Below are positions 17,400 through 25,362 of a stretch of DNA of 64,000 bases, piece after piece; the first letter of the stretch is position 1, and every line of letters begins with the position of its first letter. The notes below the pieces were generated by a model that ran no database searches, was not told where the DNA came from, and saw nothing but the letters and a program-made list of their open reading frames with translations. The position numbers were made by a program, and so were the translations under genes. Location: assembly GCA_035294325.1 (NCBI GenBank), contig DATGLE010000090.1, positions 1-64,000 of the forward strand, written 5' to 3'. This stretch comes from DATGLE01 sp035294325. Its GTDB lineage: Bacteria; Chloroflexota; Ktedonobacteria; Ktedonobacterales; Ktedonobacteraceae.

Positions 17400-17545
17400 C
17401 CTTGCTCGCGCCTGCGGCGCTCATCTTATATATGGTTTATTGTGGATCAGGCACGAAGCTCCCGGTCTGCAACACACCATATATTCCTGGCGCGGCTCCG
17501 CCGCGCGAAGGCCCGGTCAGAGCGGACAAGGACGCGGAGCACCGC
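17400..17545 (+). repeat. Variable-arm palindromic element D (worn)
   Basis: Left box CTTGCTCGCGCCTGCGGCGC and right box GGCGCGGCTCCGCCGCGCG plus the tail GGCCCGGTCAGAGCGGACAAGG are well kept, but the central arms (around 17427-17444 and 17470-17484, ATATATGG / CCATATAT) match only partly. It lies between the baseplate-J-like and FtsA-like genes. Confidence 0.7.
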
Positions 17546-17570
17546 ATACACCCTAAAAATTTCTTTATGC

Positions 17571-18908
17571 TTATATATGCATGTTGCTGATAACTCTATC
17601 GAGAGCTACCTCCAGTATACTGTTATCATCTTCCAGCTCGACGGCCTGATACGCCAGCGCCATCGGCGTAATATCTTGCGCATTTAGCAGCAATCCTTTG
17701 GGATCCGAGATGTTCGCCACCATTTCCGGCAGCACAGTGCGTATGATGGGCTGGCGCGAGAATGGCAGGCGCTGCGTCCATCCGAAGCTCTCCAGTTTCT
17801 CGTAGATGTCAGGCAGGGCCGAGCCACCGCCCACCACATAGATAGCAGGGGGCAATAATTCGCCTTTCGCCAGTTCTTCAATTAAGAGTTCCACGCTATC
17901 CATCCAGGTCTGGCACTCGGGGGCCAGAATGGCCTGGATCTCGGCGCGGCCCTTGCCGGTGATCTCTCCATTACTATAGCTGATCTTGAGCCGTTCGGCA
18001 TCTTTTATCGAGATCCCCTTACTTGTGGCTATACGCCGTGTGAAGGTTCTTCCGCCCAGGGCGAACATACGCGTCTCCTCGATGCCGCCCTGGCGTACCA
18101 GCGCGATATCGGTTGTGCCGCCGCCAACATCGATGAAGATAGCGCCGCTATCGGCCCCGGCGTTCGAACTCAGGCAGCGCGCAAGGGCGTATGGTTCCGC
18201 GACAATTGCCTGCAAGGTCAGATCGAGTCCCTGGGCCACGGTTTGCAGGGCGCCCAGTTGCATCAGAGGAGCAAAGGCGCTGAAAAGCGTCAGCCCGAAA
18301 TGGCGGCCCTGGAAGCGAATCGGGTTTGTGACTGTCTGCCCATCGACGCGCACCGAGATCACGGCGGCGTTGGTCAGACGCACCTCGATATTTGGGTAGC
18401 CGGTCTCGGCGGCAATGCGCTCTCTCGCGCTCTTCAATAATTTCTGCTGCGCGGTGCCGATGAGTCCTTCCAGTTCCTCGGCAGTAATTGGCTGCATTGG
18501 TTTGGGGCGCTGCTTCGTAACGGAGATAGAGCTGCCTTTGACCAGTTCACCAGCAATACCGATAATGGCGTTGGGCGCGATCCCCCCGGCTTCCTGCTCG
18601 GCCTGGAGCAGAGCCTTGTTGCAGTTATCGATCACCCCCGGGATATCCGTCACGATGCCGTCGGACATATGCGTCATGCTCTGCTGATGACGCCCGACTC
18701 CCAATACTTCGACATGACCCCCCTGTACCTCGACGATGATGGCCTTGGCGTAGGCGGTGCCGACATCGAGCGCAGTAAAAAGTTGACTCTGACCACCGGC
18801 GCCGGCTTGCGGCTGGTCGTCATCATCATACTGACCGTGAGCGTAATAATTATTCTCTTCTTGTCTCCCCAATATGAGGTCGCGTAGACGTTGAAAGAGA
18901 TCCCTCAT
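17571..18908 (-). CDS. FtsA-like actin-fold protein
   Basis: A 445-residue ATPase of the FtsA/MreB/PilM group. Phosphate-1 motif ALDVGTAYAK (46-55), phosphate-2 motif IDVGGGTTD (259-267) and the adenosine motif YVVGGGSALP near 353 are all visible. Residues about 115-230 correspond to the SHS2/1C domain that marks FtsA and PilM rather than MreB. The first 40 residues are an acidic extension ending in Gly/Gln-rich sequence. FtsA tethers FtsZ to the membrane, PilM serves type IV pili. Without pil genes nearby the division role is likelier, but the neighbouring baseplate-J-like gene suggests a lineage-specific complex. Confidence 0.78.
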   Translation of the reverse strand: MRDLFQRLRDLILGRQEENNYYAHGQYDDDDQPQAGAGGQSQLFTALDVGTAYAKAIIVEVQGGHVEVLGVGRHQQSMTHMSDGIVTDIPGVIDNCNKALLQAEQEAGGIAPNAIIGIAGELVKGSSISVTKQRPKPMQPITAEELEGLIGTAQQKLLKSARERIAAETGYPNIEVRLTNAAVISVRVDGQTVTNPIRFQGRHFGLTLFSAFAPLMQLGALQTVAQGLDLTLQAIVAEPYALARCLSSNAGADSGAIFIDVGGGTTDIALVRQGGIEETRMFALGGRTFTRRIATSKGISIKDAERLKISYSNGEITGKGRAEIQAILAPECQTWMDSVELLIEELAKGELLPPAIYVVGGGSALPDIYEKLESFGWTQRLPFSRQPIIRTVLPEMVANISDPKGLLLNAQDITPMALAYQAVELEDDNSILEVALDRVISNMHI

Positions 18909-19052
18909 GCGAGTTTCCCGAATCTATTGTCCCCTGCCAGGGTACAGGCGGGCCATCTCTCGCTGAAGCGGCTCGTCTGGTGCCTGTGTTGTACGTTATA
19001 GCACAAAAGTCATGCCTGTGGCAATGTGCAGCGATTGCAAACAGGGCCATTC

Positions 19053-19082
19053 AAAGGTGCTCCGCCAGGAAGAGCACCTTTT
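19053..19082 (-). terminator. Terminator-like hairpin after alaS
   Basis: AAAGGTGCTC and GAGCACCTTT form a 10-bp stem around a 9-nt loop, 50 bp beyond the alaS stop. The T tract on the minus strand is short. Confidence 0.5.
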
Positions 19083-19132
19083 AAATCGCCCCGGGTTGCA
19101 AGCAGTACGCTGGCTGCGTTCCCGCACCGGCG

Positions 19133-21778
19133 TCACGGCTTGAGGTGCTCTTTTATGAACGGCCTTACAGCATTGAGCGCGGCGCCAAGCGCGTCCTTAT
19201 TTCGGCCCCCGCCCTGCGCGGACTCCGGGCGTCCGCCACCCCTGCCGCCTAAACGCTCACCTACGATACCAGCAATCTTACCCGCGTGCAGGCCGCGTTT
19301 CGTCAATGCCGCGTCAACGCTCACCTGAACGCCAACGCGATCATCAAAGACGCTTGCCAGTACAACAACACCCGGCTGGCGCAGCTTGCCACGCACCATA
19401 TCACCCATCTCGCGCAAAACCCTGTCATCGGGCGCGCTGACGCTCGCCGCGACAACCGGCACGCCCGCGACCTCCTGCGCGCGTTCGGCAAGCTGCTCTG
19501 CCTGGCGCTGCGCGGCATCGAGCTGGAACCGGGCAATCTGGCGGCGCGCCGTCGTCAACTCTTGCAGGAGCTGGTCAACGCGCGTCTCCAGCGCTTCCGG
19601 CGATACCTGCAACTTTGTCGCCAGGGCATCGACGATGGCGCTGCGCTGGCGTACATATGCCTCGGCGGCACGGCCTGTCAGCGCCTCGATACGGCGGATG
19701 CCGGCCGCGATACTCGACTCCTGAATCGTAATATATAGCCCGATCTGGCCGGTGGATCTACAATGCGTGCCGCCACACAGTTCGATACTGCTGCCCATAG
19801 ATACTACGCGCACCAGGTCATCGTATTTCTCGCCAAAGAGCGCCATCGCGCCCGTTTCCAGCGCATCCTGCAAGGGCATGATGTTAGTATGAACGGGGAA
19901 ATCGGCCCGAATCCAACGATTAATCTGCGCGTCGATCTGCGCCAGTTCCGAAGGGGTGAGCGCGCGAGAACTGCTGAAGTCGAAGCGCAGGCGCTCAGGC
20001 TCGACGAGCGAGCCGCGCTGCTCCGCCTGCGGACCAAGCAGGTCGCGCAGCGCTTTATGCAGGAGATGTGTCGCGCTGTGGTTGCGGATCGTATCCTCGC
20101 GTCGCTGCTCGATCACGTCGGCCTGCACGGTATCGCCCACGCGCAGATGGCCCTCGGCGATGCGCCCGTAATGCACAATCAGCCCCTTCAAAGGCCGGCG
20201 CGTATCCTGTACCTGGAAGGCGCCCATCGGCCCGGTAATGTCGCCCCGGTCTCCGATCTGGCCGCCGCTCTCCGCATAGAATGGCGTCTCATCGAGGATC
20301 ACGAGCGCCTGCTGCGGAGCGCTGATGCTCTCGACCTCCTCGCCATCTACGACCAGGCCCACTACTTTGCCGGTGCCCGTGATCCCTTCGTAGCCGGTAA
20401 ATCTGGTCGGACCGGCTCGCTTGAGGATCTCGGTAAGAGCCTGGTCGTCGCGCGCCTGTACGAAGGCGCTGGCTGCGCGGCTGCGTTCCTGCTGGCGCTG
20501 CATGGACTGTTCAAAGCCGGAGGTATCGACGCTAAAGCCCTGCTCGGCGGCTATCTCCTCCGTCAACTCTACAGGGAAGCCGTGTGTATCATAAAGCTTG
20601 AAAACCGCTTCCCCGGGAATGACACTCTGGTGGCGCTCTTTCAGATCGGTCAGCAGTTCGGTAAGCAGGGTCAGCCCCGTGCTCAAGGTCTGGCCGAACT
20701 TGCGCTCTTCAAGGCTCAAAATCTCGTGGATGCGCTCGCGCTGTGCGCGCAATTCGCTATAGTGATCGCCCATCAGCGCGATGACGGTATCAGCAGCCTC
20801 AGAAAGGAAGGGTTTGTCCAGTCCCAGGAGCTTGCCATGCCGGACAGCGCGGCGCAAGATGCGGCGGAAGATATAGCCACGCCCCTCGTTGCTCGGCAGC
20901 ACGCCATCGGCGGCAAGGAAGACGAGGGCGCGCGCATGATCGGCGATGACGCGCAGCGAGACATCGTTCTTTGCATTCTTCCCATAGGCTGTGCCGGCCA
21001 GGTTCGCAAAATGATCGATGATGGCACGGAACACGTCGGTATCGAAGACCGATTCCTTGCCTTGCAGCACCATCGCCAGGCGTTCCAGGCCCAGCCCGGT
21101 ATCGATATTCTTTTTGGGCAGCGGCGTGCGCCTGCCATCGAGGTCCTGATAGAACTGCATGAAGACCAGATTCCAGATCTCCAGGAAGCGCTCGCAGTCG
21201 CAGCCCGGCTTACAATCGGGCCGGCCACAGCCGTACTCGATGCCGCGATCATAGTAAATCTCGGAGTCGGGTCCGCAGGGACCGGAGGCGCCGGGAGGTC
21301 CCCACCAGTTATCGTCCAGACGTACAATCGCCTCATCGGGGAAACCGGCAATCTCACTCCACAGGCCCGGCGCCTCGTCATCCTCTGGATGTACCGTGGG
21401 GTGCAGGCGCTCGGCTGGCAGCCTGACGACATTCGTCAGAAAGTCCCAGGCAAAGATAATCGCCTCGCGCTTAAAGTAGTCGCCTACCGAGAAGTTGCCC
21501 AGCATCTCGAAGAACGTGAGCGTGCGCTGATTGCCTACTTTATCGATATCGGTGGTGCGGAAGCATTTCTGCGCCGAGGTAAGCCGTACCGCTGGAGGCG
21601 TCTCACGTCCCAGGAAGTAGGGGATCATCTGCTGCATGCCGGCGGTTGTGAGCAGTACTGTCGGATCGTTGCGCGGCACGAGCGACGAACTGGGCATCTT
21701 CAGATGACCTTTGCTGACAAAGTAATCAAGAAAACGAGTACGAATTTCGGTGCTTGTAAGCGCAATATCAACGGACAC
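19133..21778 (-). CDS. alaS: Alanyl-tRNA synthetase
   Basis: A full-length 881-residue class II synthetase. The aminoacylation domain starts with TSTEIRTRFLDYFVSKGH and has TTAGMQQMIPYFLG. The editing domain has the zinc-site HSATH (in IRNHSATHLLHKAL) and CGGTHCRSTGQIG. A coiled C-Ala region ends with the conserved GGRGGGRPESAQGGG. It charges tRNA-Ala and clears Ser/Gly-mischarged tRNA. Start is GTG 21778 with GAGGAGG. No T-box leader is visible upstream. In many bacteria alaS is followed by ruvX and mltG; here two genes intervene. Confidence 0.96.
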   Translation of the reverse strand: MSVDIALTSTEIRTRFLDYFVSKGHLKMPSSSLVPRNDPTVLLTTAGMQQMIPYFLGRETPPAVRLTSAQKCFRTTDIDKVGNQRTLTFFEMLGNFSVGDYFKREAIIFAWDFLTNVVRLPAERLHPTVHPEDDEAPGLWSEIAGFPDEAIVRLDDNWWGPPGASGPCGPDSEIYYDRGIEYGCGRPDCKPGCDCERFLEIWNLVFMQFYQDLDGRRTPLPKKNIDTGLGLERLAMVLQGKESVFDTDVFRAIIDHFANLAGTAYGKNAKNDVSLRVIADHARALVFLAADGVLPSNEGRGYIFRRILRRAVRHGKLLGLDKPFLSEAADTVIALMGDHYSELRAQRERIHEILSLEERKFGQTLSTGLTLLTELLTDLKERHQSVIPGEAVFKLYDTHGFPVELTEEIAAEQGFSVDTSGFEQSMQRQQERSRAASAFVQARDDQALTEILKRAGPTRFTGYEGITGTGKVVGLVVDGEEVESISAPQQALVILDETPFYAESGGQIGDRGDITGPMGAFQVQDTRRPLKGLIVHYGRIAEGHLRVGDTVQADVIEQRREDTIRNHSATHLLHKALRDLLGPQAEQRGSLVEPERLRFDFSSSRALTPSELAQIDAQINRWIRADFPVHTNIMPLQDALETGAMALFGEKYDDLVRVVSMGSSIELCGGTHCRSTGQIGLYITIQESSIAAGIRRIEALTGRAAEAYVRQRSAIVDALATKLQVSPEALETRVDQLLQELTTARRQIARFQLDAAQRQAEQLAERAQEVAGVPVVAASVSAPDDRVLREMGDMVRGKLRQPGVVVLASVFDDRVGVQVSVDAALTKRGLHAGKIAGIVGERLGGRGGGRPESAQGGGRNKDALGAALNAVRPFIKEHLKP

Positions 21779-21907
21779 AACAGCCTCCTCAAGCTGAAAG
21801 CGACGCAGAAGTTATGTATTATTTTCAGAGGCGATCCCTTACGATCATCCTCCCGCTACCATCTCTGAACAGGAATAGCCTGTATCGTCGCTCCCACACA
21901 ATTGTTG

Positions 21908-22027
21908 TAGTTAACCCCGGGTGCATGTTTTTGTGCGCCTGCGGCGCTGCGCCCGCAGACTCTTCATCCTGGCGAGCCGCGCAGCAGCGAGCCGTCAGCG
22001 AAACATGCACAGGGCGTTAGTTAACCC
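21908..22027. repeat. attC-like palindromic element, copy 1
   Basis: Bounded by direct repeats TAGTTAACCC (21908-21917 and 22018-22027). Just inside are perfect 10-bp inverted repeats, GTGCATGTTT (21921-21930) and AAACATGCAC (22001-22010). The core has TGCGCCTGCGGCGC and GCGAGCCGCGCAGCAGCGAGCCGTCAG. Only one half of the central palindrome remains (CGCAGACTCTTCATCC). Confidence 0.65.
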
Positions 22028-22176
22028 GATGTGTATGTTGTTGTGCGCCTGCGGCGCACCGGGTGAGGGAGAGTCTGCGAAGGCAGCGCCTGCGGCGCTG
22101 CCTTCGCAGACTCTCCCTCACTGGCGAACCGCGCAGCGGTGAGCCGTCAGGACGAACTCGCACATGGCGTTAGTTA
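22018..22176. repeat. attC-like palindromic element, copy 2, with 28-bp central palindrome
   Basis: Shares its left TAGTTAACCC with copy 1 and ends in GGCGTTAGTTA. The centre is a perfect 28-bp palindrome (arms 22063-22090 and 22094-22121, TGC loop), flanked by TGCGCCTGCGGCGC and GCGAACCGCGCAGCGGTGAGC. The outer inverted repeats are worn here. The two copies form a short tandem array upstream of alaS. Confidence 0.7.
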
Positions 22177-22590
22177 TAGAATCAAGACCGCAATATAGCA
22201 TACGCTGTCTGTCTCTATCATGTGCCGCATACGATGAAAGTTAACAACCAGAATTGGATTTACCCTCTGTGCATAGCCACGCGATCTAGCGCGCTCGATT
22301 GCCCTGTAGAGCTGGTTTACGCCGCGATCAATCGCGCGGCTACGCCCGGTGAGAGATCCTGACCTGACCGTCAATATTCATCATACATGAGCCTTATAAA
22401 GCATCCTCCCGGTAGCCATAAGGTCCTGGTAATGCATATACGCTAGTATATCAAGTATGGCATGCCACTTCAAGCAGTGGGCAGTGCGAGGACCGGCATT
22501 CTACATTTGACTGCGCTCGATGCGCTGATCGATGACATAAATGCGTGTAGGAATAGTCAGAGTCGCTAATTGCCGCGTATGACGCTGTGA
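22177..22590. other. Intergenic stretch with a worn family-2 repeat
   Basis: No gene is supported in this AT-richer stretch. At 22270-22346 it holds the second repeat family: TAGCCACGCGAT on the left and GCGATCAATCGCGCGGCTAC on the right, an imperfect inverted repeat. The rest (22350-22590) shows no clear structure. Confidence 0.5.
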
Positions 22591-22596
22591 TATGAT
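22570..22596 (+). promoter_or_regulatory. Possible promoter of the Pnkp-like kinase gene
   Basis: TTGCCG (22570-22575) and TATGAT (22591-22596) are separated by 15 bp, which is short. They lie about 85 bp upstream of the chosen start. Confidence 0.35.
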
Positions 22597-22680
22597 AGAG
22601 GTCAGAGAGGCTGTATATCATAGAGTTCGTAGTACTTGAAATATCGCGATATGCAGCAAAAATTTTGCAGTTGCATCACA

Positions 22681-23247
22681 ATGGAGAGAGCAGTGTCAGG
22701 AGATCCCGCATCCCCATTACATATCTCGCTGCCATCGAGAACGCTGATAGTGCTGTGCGGGCCAGCCGGATCCGGCAAGAGCACATTTGCCCACCGGCTG
22801 ATACAGGAGCATCGAAATCAGGGACTTGTGCCGACGATGATCGTCTCGTCCGACCACTGCCGCACGCTGGTTAGCGACGATGAGAACAATCAGCAGGTCA
22901 ATCGCGATGCGTTCGATCTCTTTCACTATATCATTCATAAGCGTATGTTCCACAATCGCCTGACCATTGCGGACAGTACCGCGCTGCAACCCATCGCGCG
23001 CCGCAGGTTGCTCACCCTGGCGCAGCAGCACCACTACGCAACCTGCCTGCTGGTCTTTCATATCTCGCCGCAGACCTGCCTGCAACGCGATAGCGAGCGC
23101 GCACGCATGGTTGGCGAGCAGGTCATCGCCTACCATATGACCTTGCTCCAGCAGGCGCTGCGCGACATTCCCGAGGAGCACTGGGACCAGGTACATATCC
23201 TCGGCGAGCAAGACATGGATGTAACGCTAGAAATTATCGCCAGTTAG
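22681..23247 (+). CDS. Stand-alone Pnkp-like 5' polynucleotide kinase domain
   Basis: A 188-residue P-loop kinase. Walker A GPAGSGKST (27-35), SSDHCR (56-61), SDDEN (65-69) and ADSTALQP (97-104) follow the order of the N-terminal kinase module of bacterial Pnkp, which phosphorylates 5'-OH RNA ends in the Pnkp/Hen1 repair system. The phosphatase and ligase modules of Pnkp are absent, and no hen1 is nearby. It may phosphorylate RNA, DNA or a small molecule. The start is uncertain: ATG 22681 is used; a TTG at 22636 and a GTG at 22693 with GGAGAG are alternatives. Confidence 0.75.
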   Translation: MERAVSGDPASPLHISLPSRTLIVLCGPAGSGKSTFAHRLIQEHRNQGLVPTMIVSSDHCRTLVSDDENNQQVNRDAFDLFHYIIHKRMFHNRLTIADSTALQPIARRRLLTLAQQHHYATCLLVFHISPQTCLQRDSERARMVGEQVIAYHMTLLQQALRDIPEEHWDQVHILGEQDMDVTLEIIAS

Positions 23248-23334
23248 CGCTAAAATGTCCATTACGGTATGTTTTTTCTGTGCAGAACTGGGATGCGCGT
23301 TTCATAGGAGTGCATCCGATTGTCGACCCTGGCG

Positions 23335-23460
23335 CTTGCTCGCGCCTGCGGCGCTCGTCCGGGGAGCATGGTGTGTAAAAAATGGGCGAAGCGCATTTTC
23401 TACACATCATGCTCCCCGGCGCGGCGGAGCCACGCGGACGCCCGGTAAGAGAGAATGTGC
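23335..23460 (+). repeat. Variable-arm palindromic element F
   Basis: Left box GCTTGCTCGCGCCTGCGGCG, central palindrome of 26 bp with two mismatches (arms 23359-23384 and 23394-23419, tip GGCGAAGCG), right box GGCGCGGCGGAGCCACGCG with the tail CGCCCGGTAAGAG. It lies between the kinase gene and the YggT gene. Confidence 0.78.
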
Positions 23461-23499
23461 TGAGAATCAGATACACTCTAAGGTGTGAGGGAGTGCGCA

Positions 23500-23946
23500 A
23501 TGCAAAGATGGAGTGATGTCGACGAGAACTATGTCCTGTATGATGATGATCGTACCGATCCGGCCCTCAGAGGAGTGACGGCGCCAATAGCGGGCACGCT
23601 TGTGCTGCGCGAACCGTGGATGCGGCGCGGCCTGCGCGCCATCGGGCGTTTCTTCGCGGCGATCATCCGCAAGATCAATCAGATCCTGGGCCTGGCGCTA
23701 ACCGTGCTGGAACTGCTCTTCATTGCACGCTTCCTGTTGATCTTCTTCGATCTGACGGCCAGCTTATTCGCCCACTGGATCTTCACGATAAGCGCGCCCC
23801 TGATCCTTCCATTTAACGACCTGTCGCCGATACTGCCCTACCAGGGCTTCAATGTTGATGTCTCGACGCTGGTAGCGATGGTCGTCTATGCGATAGCAGT
23901 AATCATAGTGCGCCGCTTCCTGGGATTGCTCGCGCGCCCGTGGTAG
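23500..23946 (+). CDS. YggT-family membrane protein
   Basis: A 148-residue protein: an acidic cytoplasmic N terminus of about 50 residues, then two hydrophobic blocks (about 68-100 and 122-145) in the pattern of YggT proteins, ending with RRFLGLLARPW. YggT is a small integral membrane family linked loosely to osmotic stress and, in some lineages, to cell division and chloroplast nucleoid partition; the biochemical role is not known. ATG 23500 is chosen for its GAGGGAG site. The N-terminal extension is longer than in most members. Confidence 0.75.
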   Translation: MQRWSDVDENYVLYDDDRTDPALRGVTAPIAGTLVLREPWMRRGLRAIGRFFAAIIRKINQILGLALTVLELLFIARFLLIFFDLTASLFAHWIFTISAPLILPFNDLSPILPYQGFNVDVSTLVAMVVYAIAVIIVRRFLGLLARPW

Positions 23947-24216
23947 GGCCATTTATAAAGTGCATGGCGGCGCGCAGGGCTTTCCCATTCTTGATGGGCA
24001 TCCATCGCCACTGCGCACAGAGGCTCATCAATGCGCCTCGTGCGTCAATGGCCTCAGCATGGCAAGCCCTGCTGCGCACGGAGGAGGACTTTTAATGCTC
24101 CCCGGGCTATGGTAGGAATGAGCTATATTCGAGCCGCTTATTTATGATATACTGGATGCATACAATTATTGACTGTCCGGTGTAGCAACGCAGAACTTTT
24201 TTGAAGAATAGATCTT
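23947..24216. other. Intergenic stretch, no gene seen
   Basis: Contains a long-range inverted repeat (GCAGGGCTT at 23974 and AAGCCCTGC at 24064) and a TATGATATACT AT-rich box near 24143 that could be the -10 of the next operon. Nothing else is supported. Confidence 0.4.
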
Positions 24217-24870
24217 ATGTCTCGTTCGACAACGCATACCTTAACCTGCCCCTGCGGACAGATGTTCAGCAGCCAGGTTTACGACTACGTTAATGTATCA
24301 CAGGAGCCGCAGTTGCGATATATTGTGCTCGCCGGCTTACTGAACGTCGCCACCTGCCCGGCATGTGGTCGCCGGGCCGCCATCGCGCGGCCATTTATCT
24401 ACTCCGATCCTGCCCATCACCTGCTGGCCTACGTTCATCCGCAATCCGACGCGCCGGAAGAGGCGCGCCAGATGATTCTTGAGAGGCTGCGTTCGGTCTA
24501 TATGGACGTGGCTACCGCGCAGGAACAGCAGGATGGCGCCGCCGGAGGCAATGGCGGGCATACAATCTCGCTGACGCCCTCGCAGGCAAAGGAGATGCCG
24601 CCGCTCCAGGTAGTGTTCGGGCTTGACCGGCTCTACGATCTCATCAACGGCGTACTCACCCCGGAGGAGCGCCTGGGACGGCTTGCGCTGAGCACACAGA
24701 GCCGTGACGAGGCCGAGCGCGGGCAGTTCCTTGATATCGCGCGCAAGCTTGCGAGCGAGATGGGCTGCAACGTGGAGATAGAGGACCTGCCCGACGAGTA
24801 TACCGTCTGGCTGTATGGATCGCGCCGCCGCATCGGCGCGCTGATGCGCGAACTGGCGCCAGAGGGGTAG
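24217..24870 (+). CDS. CpXC-domain protein
   Basis: A 217-residue soluble protein. Two CxxC/CxC knuckles near the N terminus (LTCPCGQMF at about 9-17 and TCPACGRRA at about 48-56) define the CpXC domain, thought to bind zinc. The rest has no recognisable catalytic motif. It is the first gene of a run with mogA and a WD40 gene, spaced by 4 and 2 bp, so the three are probably co-transcribed. The ribosome-binding site is weak (GAAGAA). Function unknown. Confidence 0.75.
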   Translation: MSRSTTHTLTCPCGQMFSSQVYDYVNVSQEPQLRYIVLAGLLNVATCPACGRRAAIARPFIYSDPAHHLLAYVHPQSDAPEEARQMILERLRSVYMDVATAQEQQDGAAGGNGGHTISLTPSQAKEMPPLQVVFGLDRLYDLINGVLTPEERLGRLALSTQSRDEAERGQFLDIARKLASEMGCNVEIEDLPDEYTVWLYGSRRRIGALMRELAPEG

Positions 24871-24874
24871 CGGG

Positions 24875-25360
24875 ATGATTACTGTCGGGGTGCTCACGAT
24901 CAGCGATGGCGCGGCGAAGGGCGAGCGCGAGGACCTGAGCGGCCAGAATATCCGCTCGCTGGTGGCGCAGATGCCCGATGCTGTTGTGAGCGCGGGCGCG
25001 ATTGTGCCCGATGAGCGCGACCAGATCGCGGCAACACTGCGCGCGTGGAGCGACGAGAAGCGGCTCAATCTCATCCTTACTACTGGCGGCACGGGCCTGG
25101 CGCCGCGTGATGTCACGCCGGAGGCCACAAAAACCGTCATCGAGCGCGATGCACCCGGTATCGCAGAAGCTCTGCGCGCCATCAGCCTGCAATATACGCG
25201 TACCGCCATGCTCTCGCGCGGCGTCGCCGGAGTGCGCGGGCATACCCTCATCATCAACCTGCCCGGCAGCCCCAAAGCCGTCAAAGAGTGCCTGGAATAT
25301 GTGCTGCCCGTCCTGCCGCACGCGATCAACCTCCTGACCGAAGGGCCAAAGGAACACTGA
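24875..25360 (+). CDS. Molybdopterin adenylyltransferase (MogA/MoaB type)
   Basis: A 161-residue protein of the MogA/MoaB fold, which adenylylates molybdopterin before molybdenum insertion. The nucleotide site TTGGTGLAPRDVTPEAT (about 69-85), the start GVLTISDGAAKGEREDLSG and the NLPGSPKAVKECLE segment are all typical. Length is normal for a single-domain member. It begins 4 bp after the CpXC gene stop. No other molybdenum-cofactor genes lie in the window, so MogA and MoaB cannot be told apart by context. Confidence 0.9.
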   Translation: MITVGVLTISDGAAKGEREDLSGQNIRSLVAQMPDAVVSAGAIVPDERDQIAATLRAWSDEKRLNLILTTGGTGLAPRDVTPEATKTVIERDAPGIAEALRAISLQYTRTAMLSRGVAGVRGHTLIINLPGSPKAVKECLEYVLPVLPHAINLLTEGPKEH

Positions 25361-25362
25361 GC

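Noticed and set aside
19763..21868. A 701-codon open frame antisense to alaS.
   Set aside because: It is the mirror of a long GC-rich gene with full alaS motifs. The translation is low-complexity, has no domain and no ribosome-binding site.
21779..22000. A T-box leader for alaS.
   Set aside because: No specifier-loop or TGGNACC-type T-box sequence is visible on the minus strand upstream of the GTG start; the region is repeat sequence.
21908..22176. The tandem repeats as a CRISPR array.
   Set aside because: There are only two units of unequal length (about 110 and 153 bp) with internal palindromes and no cas genes. The shared sequence is at unit ends and inside units, unlike a repeat-spacer array.
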